Origin: Solanum dulcamara
Taxonomy: Eukaryota > Streptophyta > Magnoliopsida > Solanales > Solanaceae
Reading direction: 5' to 3'
Assembly: GCF_947179165.1 (NCBI RefSeq)
Contig: NC_077245.1
Coordinates: 15,532,740-15,596,739 of the forward strand
Length of the DNA stretch: 64,000 bases
Shown here: positions 22,374 through 33,421 of the stretch, in pieces
How positions within the stretch are numbered: position 1 is the stretch's first letter
Layout of the letters: each line of letters begins with the position of its first letter
Notes under the pieces: model-generated
Told to the model about the DNA's origin: nothing
Databases searched by the model: none
The model's input: only the letters and a program-made list of their open reading frames with translations
Made by a program: the position numbers and the translations under genes

Positions 22374-23660
22374 GTGTTAAGATATAAAGGCAGATTGTGT
22401 ATTCCAAGTGTTGATGGCATTCGAGATAGAATCATGGTAGAGGACCATAGCTCTAGATATTCTATCCATTCAGGTTCTACAAAGATGTACCATGACTTGA
22501 GAGAAGTCTATTGGTGGAGTGGAATGAAGAGAGATATTGCTGAATTTATTTCCAAGTGCCCGAATTGTCACCAAGTTAAAGTTGATCATCAAAGGCTATG
22601 TGAGTTGGCTCATAACTTTGAGATCCCTGAATAAAAGTGGGAGATGATCAACATGGACATCATTATATATTTGCCGAGGTACCGAAAGCAGCACGATTCG
22701 ATTTGTATTATTATAGATAAAACGACCAAATTAGTCCATTTCTTGGCAATTAAGACGGCAAACACCGCAGAGGATTATGCCAAATTATACATCTGGGAGA
22801 TTATTAGATTGCATGGGGGTCCCTTATCTATCATCTCAGACAGTTTTGGAGATCTTTTCAAAAAGGACTGGATTCAAAAGTGAATCTTAGTACAACCTTT
22901 TATCCCTAGACAAATGGCTAGGGAAAGTGTAATATTTAGTCATTGGAGGATGTATTGAGGTCCTGTGTACTTGACTTTAAAGTTAATTGGGATAACCACT
23001 TACCTCTCATTGAGTTTGCATACAACAATCGCTATCTTGAAAATATTCTGATGGCTCCTTATTAAGCTTTGTATGAGAGGAGATATAGATCACCAATTGG
23101 ATGGTTTGAAGTTGATGAAGCTAAGTTGATTAGACCTGATTGTATTCACCGATCTATGGAGAAGGTGGACGTTATTTGAGAGAGGCTAAAGACAACACTA
23201 GCCACCAGAAATCTTATACTGATGTGAGAAGGAGAGACTTAGAGTTTGAGGCGAATGATTGGAGGTACTTGAAAGTGTCACCCATAAAGGGTGTCATGAG
23301 ATTTGAGAAAAAGGGAAAGCTTAGTCCTCGATATATTGGTCCTTACCAGATTGTGATGAGGATTGGGAGTATCCCTTATGATTTGGAGTTACCTTATGAG
23401 TTAGCCTCCATTCATCTTGGATTTCAAGTCTCAATGTTAAAAAAGTACTTAGGAGATACTTCATTGGTAGTTCCCACTAATGGTATTGAAGTTAAGGATA
23501 TCTTGTCCTATGAAGAGATTTTGATCTAAATTTTTTATCGTCAATTTCACAAATTGAGGGGAAAAAAGATCGCTTCAGTCAAAGTCTTGTAGAGGAATCA
23601 ATTTATTGAGAAAGCTACATGAGAAGATGGGGAAGATATGAAAACCAAATATCTGCATCT
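22374..23660 (+). pseudogene. Element A integrase and chromodomain-like tail
   Basis: The zinc-binding part (HSSRYSIHSGSTKMYHDLRE, CPNCHQVK) and the start of the catalytic core (INMDIIIYLPRYRKQHDSI) are nearly colinear with element C. The core is then interrupted: ISDSFGDLFKKDWIQK lacks the expected Asp-containing DRGAQFT motif because of a small deletion. The 23140-23529 frame covers the DVRRRDLEFEANDW, GPYQIVMRIG and VSMLKKYLGD segments. The tail around 23580-23660 is out of frame but recognisable. Confidence 0.8.
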
Positions 23661-23749
23661 ATTCATGCCCATCGATGAGAATTTTGAAAGAAATGTCCCT
23701 ATTCTTGATTTGAATTAGTATGTCCATCCTTGAGTTTGAATAGTTGATT

Positions 23750-24233
23750 ATTATAGGCATTCCTCTCGATGTGTGTATGCACGAGATTTAGCTGGCCATC
23801 GATAGCAAGCCTAGCATCGAGCACCAAAGGAGATTAAACCCTCTAATAAAAGAAGTGATGAAGAAAGAAATAATCAAGTGGCTTGATGCGGGTGTTGTGT
23901 ATCCCATTGCTGATAGTAAATAGGTGAGCCCGGGGTAATGTGTTCCTAAGAAGGGTGGCATGACTGTTGTGCCGAATGAAAAGAATGAGCTTGTGTTGAT
24001 GCGACTAGTTATTGATTTGAGAGTGTTCATGGATTATCAGAAGCTGAATGCTTGCACGGAGAAAGAAAATTTTCCTATGTCGTTCATGGACTGAATATTA
24101 CATCGTTTTATAGGTACGGGTTGGTATTGCTTTCTAGATGGATACTCTGGGTATTACCAGATTTCTATTACCCATGAGGATTAAGAGAAGACAACTTTCA
24201 CGTTCTTGTATGGTACTTTTACTTTTAGGCCTA
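23750..24233 (+). pseudogene. Athila-type RT, N-terminal half
   Basis: The reading GIPLDVCMHEI, SIEHQRRLNPLIKEVMKKEI and IKWLDAGVVYPIADS is the highly conserved start of Athila reverse transcriptase. PKKGGMTVVPNEKNELVLM and GWYCFLDGYSGYYQIS follow. Several sense codons have become stops. The domain breaks at about 24233, just before its FGLCNAP motif. Confidence 0.8.
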
Positions 24234-25063
24234 CCTTGTAGATAGCTGAACTTTCATAAGCTCGGATCCTAAACTCCTCTAAGCGTGAAGTTGGTCCACT
24301 CGATCTTTGGATGCCGAATCCTAGTTCAAAGTCATACTTTTCAAGGCCCATAGATCTTTATGTTCCAGTTCAACCGGCAAGTGACATACCTTTCCAAACA
24401 CCAATTAGTATGGGGACATGCCAATCGGTGTCTTGTAAGTGTTCGATAGGCCCATAAGGCATTCTCTAACTTCCGGGGCCAATCCAATATATTGCTATTC
24501 ACCATCTTGTCCAAGATCACTTTAATCTCCGATTAGATACTTCAACTTGCCTATTTATTTGAGGATGGTAGGCTGTGGCAACCTTGTGAGTGAAACCATA
24601 CTTGGTCAATAGGGAAGCGAACATGCGATTGCAAAAATGAGATCCCTCATTACTAATGATAGCATGGAGGGTACCAAATCTTGTGAAGATGTATCTCTTG
24701 AAAAATTGAACCATACTTCGGCCCTCATTGTTAAGTAAGTCCAATACCTCTACCCACTTTGACACATAGTTAATAGCCACTAGAATATACTTTTTCCCAT
24801 ACGAACTTACAAAAGGGCCCATAAAGTTGATACCCCACACATTGAACAATTCAATTTCCAAAATTGAGTTAAGAGGCAACTCATGCTGTCTAGACAAGTC
24901 GCCTTACCTTTGAGAGTGACCACAATTTTTCATGAACACATTAGCGTCATGCTACAAGGAAGGCTAATAGTATCCACTTTGCAAGACCTTAATGGAAGTC
25001 CTGATCCTACTATGGTGACCACCAACTATTAAAGAATGACAAGCATTAACGATCACTTCACTT
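24234..25063 (-). pseudogene. Athila-type integrase in reverse orientation
   Basis: On the minus strand the order is a zinc-finger tail near 25000-24900, then an open frame 24897-24517 with [20 protein letters not shown] (first Asp replaced by Asn), [20 protein letters not shown], and [20 protein letters not shown], where the second catalytic Asp also reads Asn. Then ALWAYRT and the PIGMSPY, CHLPVELEHK segments follow to about 24240. It belongs downstream of RNase H in an Athila element, yet it sits inverted between two RT halves. Confidence 0.82.
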
Positions 25064-26189
25064 TCCATCTTTCGGATTATGCAATGCCCCCACAACTTTT
25101 TAAAGGTGTATGTTGTCCAGTTTTGCCGACATGGTAGAAGATACCATGGAAGTTTTTATAGATGATTTCTCGGTAATGGGGGATATATTTGATGCATGCC
25201 TTGAACATCTTAGTCAAGTGTTAAAAAGATGTGTCGAAAAAAACCTTATGTTAAATTGGGAGAAATGTCACTTTTTGGTAAAAGAAGGTATCGTATTGGG
25301 CCACAAAATTTCAGGACATGGTATTCAAGTAGACCAAGAAAAAGTGGAAGTGATTGCACGTCTGCCTTTTCCTATATCAGTAAAGGTTGTCCGAAGCTTT
25401 TTGGGACATGTTAGGTTCTATCGAAGGTTCATCAAGGATTTCTCCAAAGTGACTTATCCATTGTACAAATTGCTTGAGAAAGATAGTGTGTTCAAGTTTG
25501 TTGACACTTACATCAAGGCCTTCTTGTGCTTGAAAGAAAAACTTATTTTAGCTCGTAGTATTATGGCTCCGGATTGGAGTATTCCTTTCAAACTTATATG
25601 TGATGCAAGTGGTGTAGCATTAGGGGCTATTCTTGGCCAAGAAAGGTAAATTTCTTTCACCCCTTCTACTATGCTATCAAGACGTTGAATGTAGCCCAAA
25701 AGAACCACAAGGTTACTAAGTAAAAGTTGTTAGCGGTCATTTATGTATTCGAAACATTTTGTATTTATCTCTTGGGTATGAAGGTAGTGGTTCATACCAA
25801 TCATGCTGCAATCTGTTATTTAATGGCAAAGAAAGATGCTAAACCTAGGTTGATCCGTTGGGTATTGTTGTTGCAAGAATTCAACTTTGAGGTGAAAGAT
25901 CATAACGGGTGTGAAAATTAGGTAGCCGATAATTTGGCAAGACTCAAATTGGAAGTGATTGTGTCTGGATACCAAGAGATCGAGGAAACCTTTCCGGATG
26001 AATCGATAATGAGGATTTCCCATAATTCACTCCCATATGCAGATTTTGCCAATTTCGTTATGTGTGGGATCATCTAAGATAGTTTGAGTTCTCACCAATG
26101 AAAACGATTCCTGTTCGGTGCAAAGAAATACTATTGGGATGAAACTTATTTGTTTAGAAAATATGCAGATCACATGATCCGGAGATGTG
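25064..26189 (+). pseudogene. Athila-type RT C-terminal half and RNase H
   Basis: It resumes with SFGLCNAPTTF, then MLSSFADMVEDTMEVFIDDF carries the intact catalytic box. VLGHKISGHGIQVDQEKVEV, VRSFLGHVRFYRRFIKDFSK and the RNase H start ICDASGVALGAILGQ follow. RNase H continues at 25727-25921 ([20 protein letters not shown]) and the pre-integrase region ends near 26189 with ADHMIRRCV. At that point element A LTR sequence begins abruptly. Confidence 0.82.
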
Positions 26190-26541
26190 TTCTTTATTTT
26201 GATTTGAGGTAGCCACAAACTTATAATTGGAACTATTCAGACAGTAGTGATAGAGGCTTCATAGACTAGATAGAGATGGGTTGACTGAGTATTTCTATTC
26301 CTTAAATTTCTCTTGTCAGACTATTCTCATAACATAGATTGGAGTTTGATGTGTTGGCCTATGACTTTTCTTCCTGGAGTTAGATTGTTGATTGGATTTT
26401 CCCACCTATTATCTCCTTATTTTAAGTCAACCACTAATTGAATAAATGAACGGATGTGTGACAAGACCAAGTGGTTTGCTTGGGAGCCAGTAATGATTTT
26501 CAAGTACCGCCACGTCTAGGGTACCCTATCGGGGTATGACA
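26190..26541 (+). repeat. Element A 3' LTR remnant
   Basis: The 352 bp match the end of the 5' LTR (about 18500-18855), including the shared phrases around the TAGGGTACCC motif and the GGGGTATGACA end. The first ~1.85 kb of this LTR is missing and replaced by the Athila fragment. Confidence 0.8.
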
Positions 26542-27085
26542 AAGCTACAATGAAAGTCTTGAGGTGCCTGAAAAGATCAACGGAGGATTACATGATCTTG
26601 TATAGGAGATCCAACCACTTGGAAGTTATTAAATACTCAGATTCGGATTTTGCTGGATGTGTTCTACTAGAAAATTCACGTTTGGTTACTTGTTCCTACT
26701 AATTGAAGAAACGTTGACATGGAAGAATGCTAAATGATCTGTCATTGCTACATCAACAATGGAAGAAGAATTTGTATCATGGTTTGAAGCCACAATTCAT
26801 GCATTATGGCTGCCAAACTTTATTTTAGGACCAGGATTGTTGACACCATTATCAGGCTGTTGAAAATTTATTATGACAATACCGCAACAATATTCTTCTG
26901 CAAGAATGATAAGTTCACCAAAGGTGTCAAACATGTCGAATTAAAGTAATTGACCATCAAAGAAGAAGCTCAGAAATAAAGAGTTTCAGTTGAGAATATT
27001 AGAACTGATCTCATTATTATAGGTTCGTTAACGAAGGGCTTACGAATAAAGACATTTAAAGAACATGATCAAAGAATGGGTCTTA
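26542..27085 (+). pseudogene. Second copia element: RNase H, right half
   Basis: The copia frame interrupted at 5667 resumes with ATMKVLRCLK, then MILYRRSNHLEVIKYSDSDF, SVIATSTMEEEFVS and, after frame changes, SLTKGLRIKTFKEHDQRMGL at the end. These are the RNase H and C-terminal motifs of a copia polyprotein. Two or more stops and shifts are present. The 3' LTR was not identified; the DNA at 27086-27180 has no recognisable content. Confidence 0.8.
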
Positions 27086-27180
27086 GTTGTACTTATGATT
27101 GATGCATTTATGTTATTTTAACATACTGAGCTCAATTATGTGTTTCAGATATACATTAATAATTTTTTTATTTTTCATAG

Positions 27181-28075
27181 GACTTGCAGAACCTTTTGTT
27201 ACCCCACTAGAGACTAGGGAAAAGGGGATGAGAGAGGCAGATCAATTGCTGACTAGGATGGTTTCTATGCATGAGCAACTATTAGAGTTGGGAGAAGATG
27301 CTCGGAGAAACCGGCCAGAAAGCTCGAAGGTAAGAGAGTTTCTTCACTTGGATCCTCTAGTATTTATGGGATCTAGTTCCACTGAGGATCCCCAGGACTT
27401 TATATACCATATGTATAGAGTGTTAAGGGTGATGCATGCCTCCATCACTGAGGTTGTGGAGCTAGCTTATTTTTGGCTATATGATTTAGTCGTCTTAGGG
27501 TATGAGGCATGGGAGAGATCCAGAGGACCTGATGCTCCACCAGCAGAGTGGAAGGAAATCTTTGAGGCCTTTCTAGCCCATTATCTATCGCGAGAGGTTC
27601 GAGAGGCTCGTCTTGGATCACTTTATATACCATATGTATAGAGTGTTAAGGGTGATGCATGCCTCCATCACTGAGGTTGTGGAGCTAGCTTATTTTTGGC
27701 TATATGATTTAGTCGTCTTAGGGTATGAGGCATGGGAGAGATCCAGAGGACCTGATGCTCCACCAGCAGAGTGGAAGGAAATCTTTGAGGCCTTTCTAGC
27801 CCATTATCTATCGCGAGAGGTTCGAGAGGCTCGTCTTGGATCAGTTTATCAGCTTGAGGCAGGGGGACATGAGTGTGAGGTATTATAGCCATAGATTTAA
27901 TTCTTTGGTGAGGTACGCACTAGATATTGCACGTACCATAAGGTCTAGATTTCATCATTATGTGGATGGTTTGGGGGATCATTTGATAAGAGACTGTAGG
28001 ATAGCATTCCTATCGTATGATGTAGATATTTCCCACATATAGGCTTTTGCTCAGACTACAGTGGATCTTTCTTGT
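27181..28075 (+). pseudogene. Isolated gypsy gag fragment with internal tandem duplication
   Basis: The protein REKGMREADQLLTRMVSMHE and VREFLHLDPLVFMGSSSTED is almost identical to the gag of element E (36390-37130), so it is a fragment of the same family. A 223-bp block is present twice in tandem (27398-27620, 27621-27843), and since 223 is not a multiple of three the frame breaks after the first copy. The fragment begins and ends abruptly, without LTRs. There is no SINE-like insertion at the position where element E has one. Confidence 0.8.
27398..27843 (+). repeat. Perfect 223-bp tandem duplication in gag
   Basis: Copy 1 (27398-27620) and copy 2 (27621-27843) appear identical by eye, including every codon of the encoded peptide. 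No element E equivalent is doubled. It is either a very recent duplication or an assembly error. Confidence 0.85.
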
Positions 28076-29019
28076 GTTGTAGCTTATAAACCTGATACAA
28101 TAAGCTGTTGATGTAATATTATATGGAAGGAAGTATGTAGCACAAAAACTATGTGTAGTGGTTTGTCATATTGTGTTATGTATGATGGACATTATAAAAG
28201 AGATTTATTTTAACTAATTTTTATATCATTATATTAATATTATGTGATCATTGGGCCAAGTGGAGAATTTAAAAGAAAAAATTACTAGGAAAAACATCTT
28301 TTAATAAAAGAATTATTGATTTTAGCGATATTTTTTATTTATTATCATTTATAATAATATATATCACTATTATGATATATCTACTATGTATTAAAAGTGA
28401 ATTATGCATGCAATATAAATGTATTATAAGTGGTTTAAAATATATTATACTTGTTTGGTAAGAAAATGATACAATGTATTATAAGTGTATTAAAGTATGT
28501 GAGAAATATATTATCAATGAATAAAACTTGTATTGTATGAGTTTTATAAATTATTCTCACTAATATGTATTAAAATTGTATTATAAGTATTCAGTGAAAA
28601 AATATTATTTCTATAAATTATAAATATTTTTTTAACGTAGAACATTTATGTAAATTTCCCAATTTAAAACTTATTATTGTATTTGGATCAAGTACACAAA
28701 TGACCTCAAGGCCGAAACATGTGACATGAAGCTTCCCTAGAATTTCAATTGATATTTAATAACCAAAATGTATTTTTATTTTTATTATTAAATTATTATA
28801 TTTTTTATTTTGTGAAATGCACCAGTTGGGAATGTATGTATAATGTTATACACTACATATATATTTATTATACAATTCATATATACAATTTTCATACAAA
28901 ATATTTACCAGTGGACTTTTCATACACACCTTTATATCCATATACATATATATACATTTTTATACAATATATGTACAGTACTCATTATATACCTTTTAAT
29001 CAATAGACTTTTTATATTC

Positions 29020-29072
<53 letters not shown>

Positions 29073-29540
29073 CTCAGTACAATTTTCATGTATAGTTCAT
29101 ATTCACTAGGTAGATTGAGTGGTGAAGAAAAAGGTAGTTTTCTCTCAATGCAACTGTCGGTGGACGGAGGAGATGAGTCAATCAAATCCAAAACTCATTC
29201 TTTACCTCAAGAATTTTAAAATTGGAACTCGAAATCTTGAATAGAAAGGAAAAAGAGAAAATAACTTATCATTATTTTGGGCATAAAGTGTTTCTAGAGA
29301 CATATAGTTCAAAGTTGAGCCATTTATATTTTTGATGGTCATACAATATCATTTTCCCTTATTTTATTTGTGGCTCAATTAGTATAAATTCCATAACTAA
29401 TATTTTATATAGAATAGATCGCGTCCGTACACTAATTATTTGATGGACGTACCAGATTAACTCTTAACCTCTATAAATTGGTTCTTCCTCCACTTATTAG
29501 GGTTAACACATACTCTCTATACAATTCCATTGTTGGCGGC
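28076..29540. other. AT-rich intergenic DNA
   Basis: No gene is visible. Phrases like ATGTATTATAAGTG recur several times at 28390-28590, suggesting an old decayed repeat. A (TA)n run lies at 29023-29070. Open frames at 28749-29109 are low-complexity Tyr/Ile translations of this AT-rich DNA. A TATA-like CTATAAATT occurs near 29471, 70 bp before an ATG at 29542 that opens a 28-codon frame (MALLNDNVFSIRNVFYNIDY). Confidence 0.5.
29023..29070. repeat. (TA)n microsatellite
   Basis: About 24 uninterrupted TA units. Confidence 0.9.
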
Positions 29541-29785
29541 TATGGCTCTTCTCAACGATAATGTCTTCTCAATCAGGAATGTTTTCTATAACATCGATTA
29601 TTATGTTCAAGATCTTGACATACATTAACTTTAAGTTTACACTACCTAGTTCATAAATTTTGATATTTCCTATTAGGGCTAGACCTTTTTCCTATTTATT
29701 CCTATATGCGATAACATTTTTATTTACTCTGTTTTACCAGCTTCTTGATTTTTTGGTGAATTTTTAATCAGTCGCCAACAGTACC

Positions 29786-31140
29786 ATGATGTCTCAGAAA
29801 GCTGTAGTTCTTCCTGGCACCAGAAAATGGCAGGTGTATCCTCAACCAATGGCGTCGCATGAGAAGATTGTGAATGACCCAACTCTGTTCAGGGAATGTC
29901 TCAAGAATTTTCACTCTGTTTTGGGATCAAAGACACGTAAGCAACTTTATTTTTTTAACCTTCTTGGAGTTATCGCCTTTTTTCTCTTTTGGTAATTCGC
30001 CGTGTTGAATGTTTAACACCCGAGCAATCAGGTCACATAAATAGCCTTTAATTTTACTTCTTTTTTTTTAATTTTTCCTTACATTCTTATAAATACCTTT
30101 TGGATTTTTACTAACAAAATTTTAAAAATAACAAATGAATAGACAAAAAGATCAAAGGGATAGAACAACATAAACAAATAATTTTGATTTCTTTTTTTAA
30201 TTTATTCATTTAATTTTTCAGAATATTTAGATGAATCCACCAATGGCGTCTCATGAGAAGATTGTGAATGACCCAACTCTATTAAGGAAATGTCTCAAGA
30301 ATTTGCACCATGTTTTGGGCACAAAGTGCACGTAAGTAGATCGAATCCACAACCTTAAAGTTGAAAGTGGGATACTTACTGCCAGAGCAATCCGTTACAT
30401 AAAAACCTCTAATTTTATTTCTGTAGTTCTTGTTTAAATATTTTTTCCTTACATTTTTCCTCTTATAGATACTTTTTGGATTTTCACAAAAACAATTTTA
30501 AAAATAAAAATAAAATACACAAAAAGATCAAAGGAATAAACAAACATATACAAATAATTTGAATTTTTATATGGTATAAGTATTTTCGACTAAGATTTAG
30601 GTGAATCCACCCTCTCGAATTCTGTCGGTAACTAGTGAAGACAAGGGGGGCAACTTTTTTTGTTTTTTTACCCCTCGGAGCTCTCACCTTTTCCCCCTAT
30701 TGGTAAATCGAGGTTTTGGACAATCCGTCACATAAATAACCTTTAATTTTACTTTTGTGTTTCTTCTTTTTTAAAATCCCCTCCCCTACATTCTTCATCT
30801 TACAGATACCTTTTGAATATTCACTAAAAAAATTAAAAAAAAAATAGATAAGAGGATCAAAGGGATAGAAAAACATATACAAATAATTTTGATTTCTTTT
30901 TATACACATAATTTTTCATCAAACAAGATTTAGATGAATCTACCAATGGCGTCTCATGAGAAGATTGTGAATGACCCAACTCTATTTAGAAGTGTCTGAA
31001 GAGTTTCGCTCTATTTTGGACACAAAGTGCACGTACGTAGCTCGAACCCACAATCTTAAAGTTGAAAATGAGATGCTTACCCCCGAGCAATCCGACACAT
31101 AAGAAACTTCTAATTTTACTTTTGGTATTTTTGTTTCAAT
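29786..31140 (+). repeat. ~350-bp tandem array carrying degenerate ARID-exon copies and SINE-like heads
   Basis: The phrase GCAATCCGNCACATAANNAC recurs at about 30024, 30388, 30718 and 31088, a period of roughly 330-370 bp. ATGGCGTCNCATGAGAAG followed by a partial ARID exon occurs in three of the units (29850, 30245, 30947). Each unit also holds a reversed tRNA-like stretch with a B-box-like sequence (for example TCGAACCCAC near 31041 on the plus strand). The third unit has lost its exon copy. Confidence 0.65.
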
Positions 31141-31850
31141 GTTTTTCCTCTTATAGACACCTTACATGTATTACTAGGTTAGACATATTCAATTTTCACC
31201 TTAATCTTCTTGAGTCTCCTCTTTCTTTGTTCTCATTGAGCAGCTACTTTTTGCCATGTGTCATTGACATGATGTCGAGTTAATTTTAAAAGATGTGTCA
31301 ATCTATAACTGATTAGATTTTGATGCATGAAGTATTATTTCACTAAATAACAATTTATAAGTACTAAACCAATTCAAGAATTTTGATCTTGTACTACTAT
31401 GTTAGAAATTTTATTTATTTATCTCAATATGCAATATCATTTGTGTTTTATTACTAGGCTAGACATATTCAATTTTCACCTCAATCTTCTCGAGTATTCT
31501 CTTTCTCCATTCTTATCGAGGAGCCACTTTGTGTCACATATCATATGGCATGATATCGACATATTTTTAAAAGATGTTTCAATCTATAACAACTTTAGTT
31601 TTGATGCACAGAAGTGAAGTTTGACTAAATTTCACTTTATAACTACTTACTAGTTCAAAGGATTTTGATATTTTAAATGCTAGTTTAGATTATTTTCTAT
31701 TTATTTCAATATGCAATAACATTTGTGTGTTATTACTAGGCTAGACATATTCAATTTTTACCTCGATCTTCCCAAGTCTCTTCTTTCTTCGTTCTTATCG
31801 AGGAGCTCCTTTCTGCTATGTGTCATATGACATGATTTTATAGGGACATT
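31141..31850 (+). repeat. ~282-bp tandem repeat, about 2.5 copies (array 2)
   Basis: The anchor TAGACATATTCAATTTT occurs at about 31175, 31459 and 31741, periods of 284 and 282 bp. The units are the same as those at 4380-4935, including the CTCTTTCTT tract and the TGTCATATGACATGAT palindrome. A partial unit also lies at 29620-29740. Confidence 0.75.
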
Positions 31851-32886
31851 GAGGGTGCGTTCGGTATGGAGGAAAATATTTTCTGGAAAATATTGGTCAA
31901 ACCTTTTGGATAAAATTTTCTCTTTGAAAATAAATTTCTTAAAAATGAATAAAATGACTTTCCTAGTGAAAGTAAGAAAAACAAGTTCTAGAAGTGGCAT
32001 TTCATATTGATTTTATCCTTACAATTGTCATATTATGGATTTCGAATTCCCATCATAGCTTTTAACAGCACACGCTAGGGTGGAAGTGATAGATAAGATT
32101 TCTCAAGCTGAAACGGGTTTTTACTTACCAAAACCCCTCAAGTCTGATTTGTTTTTGAAAGCCATAGATAATGAATAGAAAAGTTTAAGAGATTATGAAA
32201 AAGTCTTTATTTCCTCGAGTCATTATGTGAGACACAAAGTAAAATCTCTCCGAAAACTCATGCAGATAATTGGAGTTAAAAATAAGAGACTTAACTCTGA
32301 ACCTCTGCAAGAGTTTTCAGAGAAATTTTACTTTATGTTTCACATAACGACTCGATGGAATAAAGACTTTTTTTTTATAATATCTTAAACCTTTTTATTC
32401 TCTATATAATCTATGGGTTTCAAAAGCAAATCATACTTTGAAGAGTTTTGGTAAGTAAAAATCCATTTCAGCTTGAGAAATCTTAGCTATCACTTCCACC
32501 TTTGCATGTGCTGTTAAAGCTATGATGGAATGCGAAATCCATAAGATGACAATTGGAAGGATAAAATCAATGTGGAGTGTCATTTGTAGAATTTGTTTTT
32601 CCTTACTTCCACTGGAAAAATCATTTTCCTCATTTTTAAGAAACTTATTTTTAAAGAAAAAATGTTCTCCAAAAAATTTGACCAACCGAACATAAAAAAT
32701 CAATATGACAATTCTATATATTTTTCATAGCCCCCATCCCCACACCCCTACTCACCACCTCCCATAGTGTTTTTCTATGTTATATACAAATAATTTTAAA
32801 ATAATATTTAAATAGGTAATAAACCACTTATTCTTTTGGAAAATACTTTTTATGAAAAATATTTCTTTCGTACCAAACACACCCTC
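31851..32886. mobile_element. Foldback (long inverted-repeat) transposon
   Basis: The two halves are imperfect reverse complements: the left arm runs about 31851-32263 and the right arm about 32308-32700, around a short centre near 32285. The outer ends are GAGGGTGCGTTCGGTATGG (left) and a relative of its complement, TACCAAACACACCCTC (right). The right side carries about 185 bp with no partner on the left. No transposase is encoded. I could not find a clear target duplication, so the superfamily is open. Confidence 0.7.
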
Positions 32887-33307
32887 GTTTAATATTGATT
32901 GTTAGTGTATACATATAGGTCTATCAGAGTATGGGATGATAGACAAGGAAAGGTATCAGAAGGAACTGAGTATAAAGAAAGAATGATGACCACATCAGCT
33001 TGCGACTAATGGTGACTGACTGGGAAAAGAAGAAGAGCAGGATACATAGCTCATTTAGCATAAGTTCAGCATGTAAATGTTTCATTGTAATGTAGTTCAA
33101 AAATTGCAGTTCTTTCTGTGGATCAAAACATTGTTATGGCTTATGTAAGATAGACCAAAACTATTTCCAAAAGTGTAGTTTCTCAAAACATTTGTTTTCC
33201 TAGACTAATTCTCATGCTTATAAGATGGTCTTGCTTATCAAACTTCATACAGGTGACCTCTTCATAAACTCCACCATACTTCTACAAATCATGGATAAAA
33301 CTATATT

Positions 33308-33421
33308 TTTTTTACCACTTCTTAGGAGTTCTACCTTTTTTGCTCATTTGGTGACTCGAACCCACAACCTTAGGGTTGGAGGTGAGAGGTTCTTACCATC
33401 CGAGCAACTACCTATTGTCTA
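33308..33421 (-). mobile_element. tRNA-derived SINE
   Basis: On the minus strand a pol III promoter is visible: an A-box-like TAGTTGCTCGGATGGTAAG and, about 40 bp on, a B box GGTTCGAGTCA. The body ends AGGTAGAACTCCTAAGAAG and then an A-rich tail (GTAAAAAAAATATAG). Possible weak target duplications are AAAACTATA and AAAATATA. Confidence 0.6.

Larger units (their letters stand above)
5668..26541 (+). mobile_element. Ty3-gypsy element A (outer member of the nest)
   Basis: It begins TGTTACACCCC at 5668 and ends GGGGTATGACA at 26541. The flanking five bases are AAGTT (5663-5667) and AAGCT (26542-26546), a target duplication with one transition. The copia reading frame on the left continues on the right, which confirms the insertion. 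Its own parts are: 5' LTR (5668-6623 plus 17614-18855), primer site at 18858, gag-pol to about 23660, and a 352-bp remnant of the 3' LTR (26190-26541). Everything else inside is later insertion or rearrangement. Confidence 0.85.
29786..33010 (+). pseudogene. Broken ARID/HMG-box protein gene (HMGB9/10/15 type)
   Basis: Two pieces of one plant gene family lie on the same strand 3 kb apart. The first (29786-29937) reads WQVYPQPMASHEKIVNDPTL and CLKNFHSVLGSKT, the start of the ARID DNA-binding domain of plant HMG-box proteins, and ends at a donor-like GTAAGC. The second (about 32925-33000) reads VYQSMG, DKERYQKEL and EYKERM in successive frames after an ATAG acceptor; this is the end of the HMG box. 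Two single-base frame shifts break it. Between them the middle exons are missing, replaced by extra ARID-exon copies, a 282-bp repeat array and a foldback element. Family assignment is from memory of ARID-HMG proteins. Confidence 0.6.

Noticed and set aside
28749..29109. Two overlapping open frames rich in Tyr and Ile
   Set aside because: They are translations of (TA)n and other AT-rich DNA, with no recognisable motif.
33330..33421. tRNA-like sequence with A and B boxes (minus strand)
   Set aside because: It does not fold into a full cloverleaf by eye, has a SINE-type body and an A-rich end, so it is called a SINE and not a tRNA gene.
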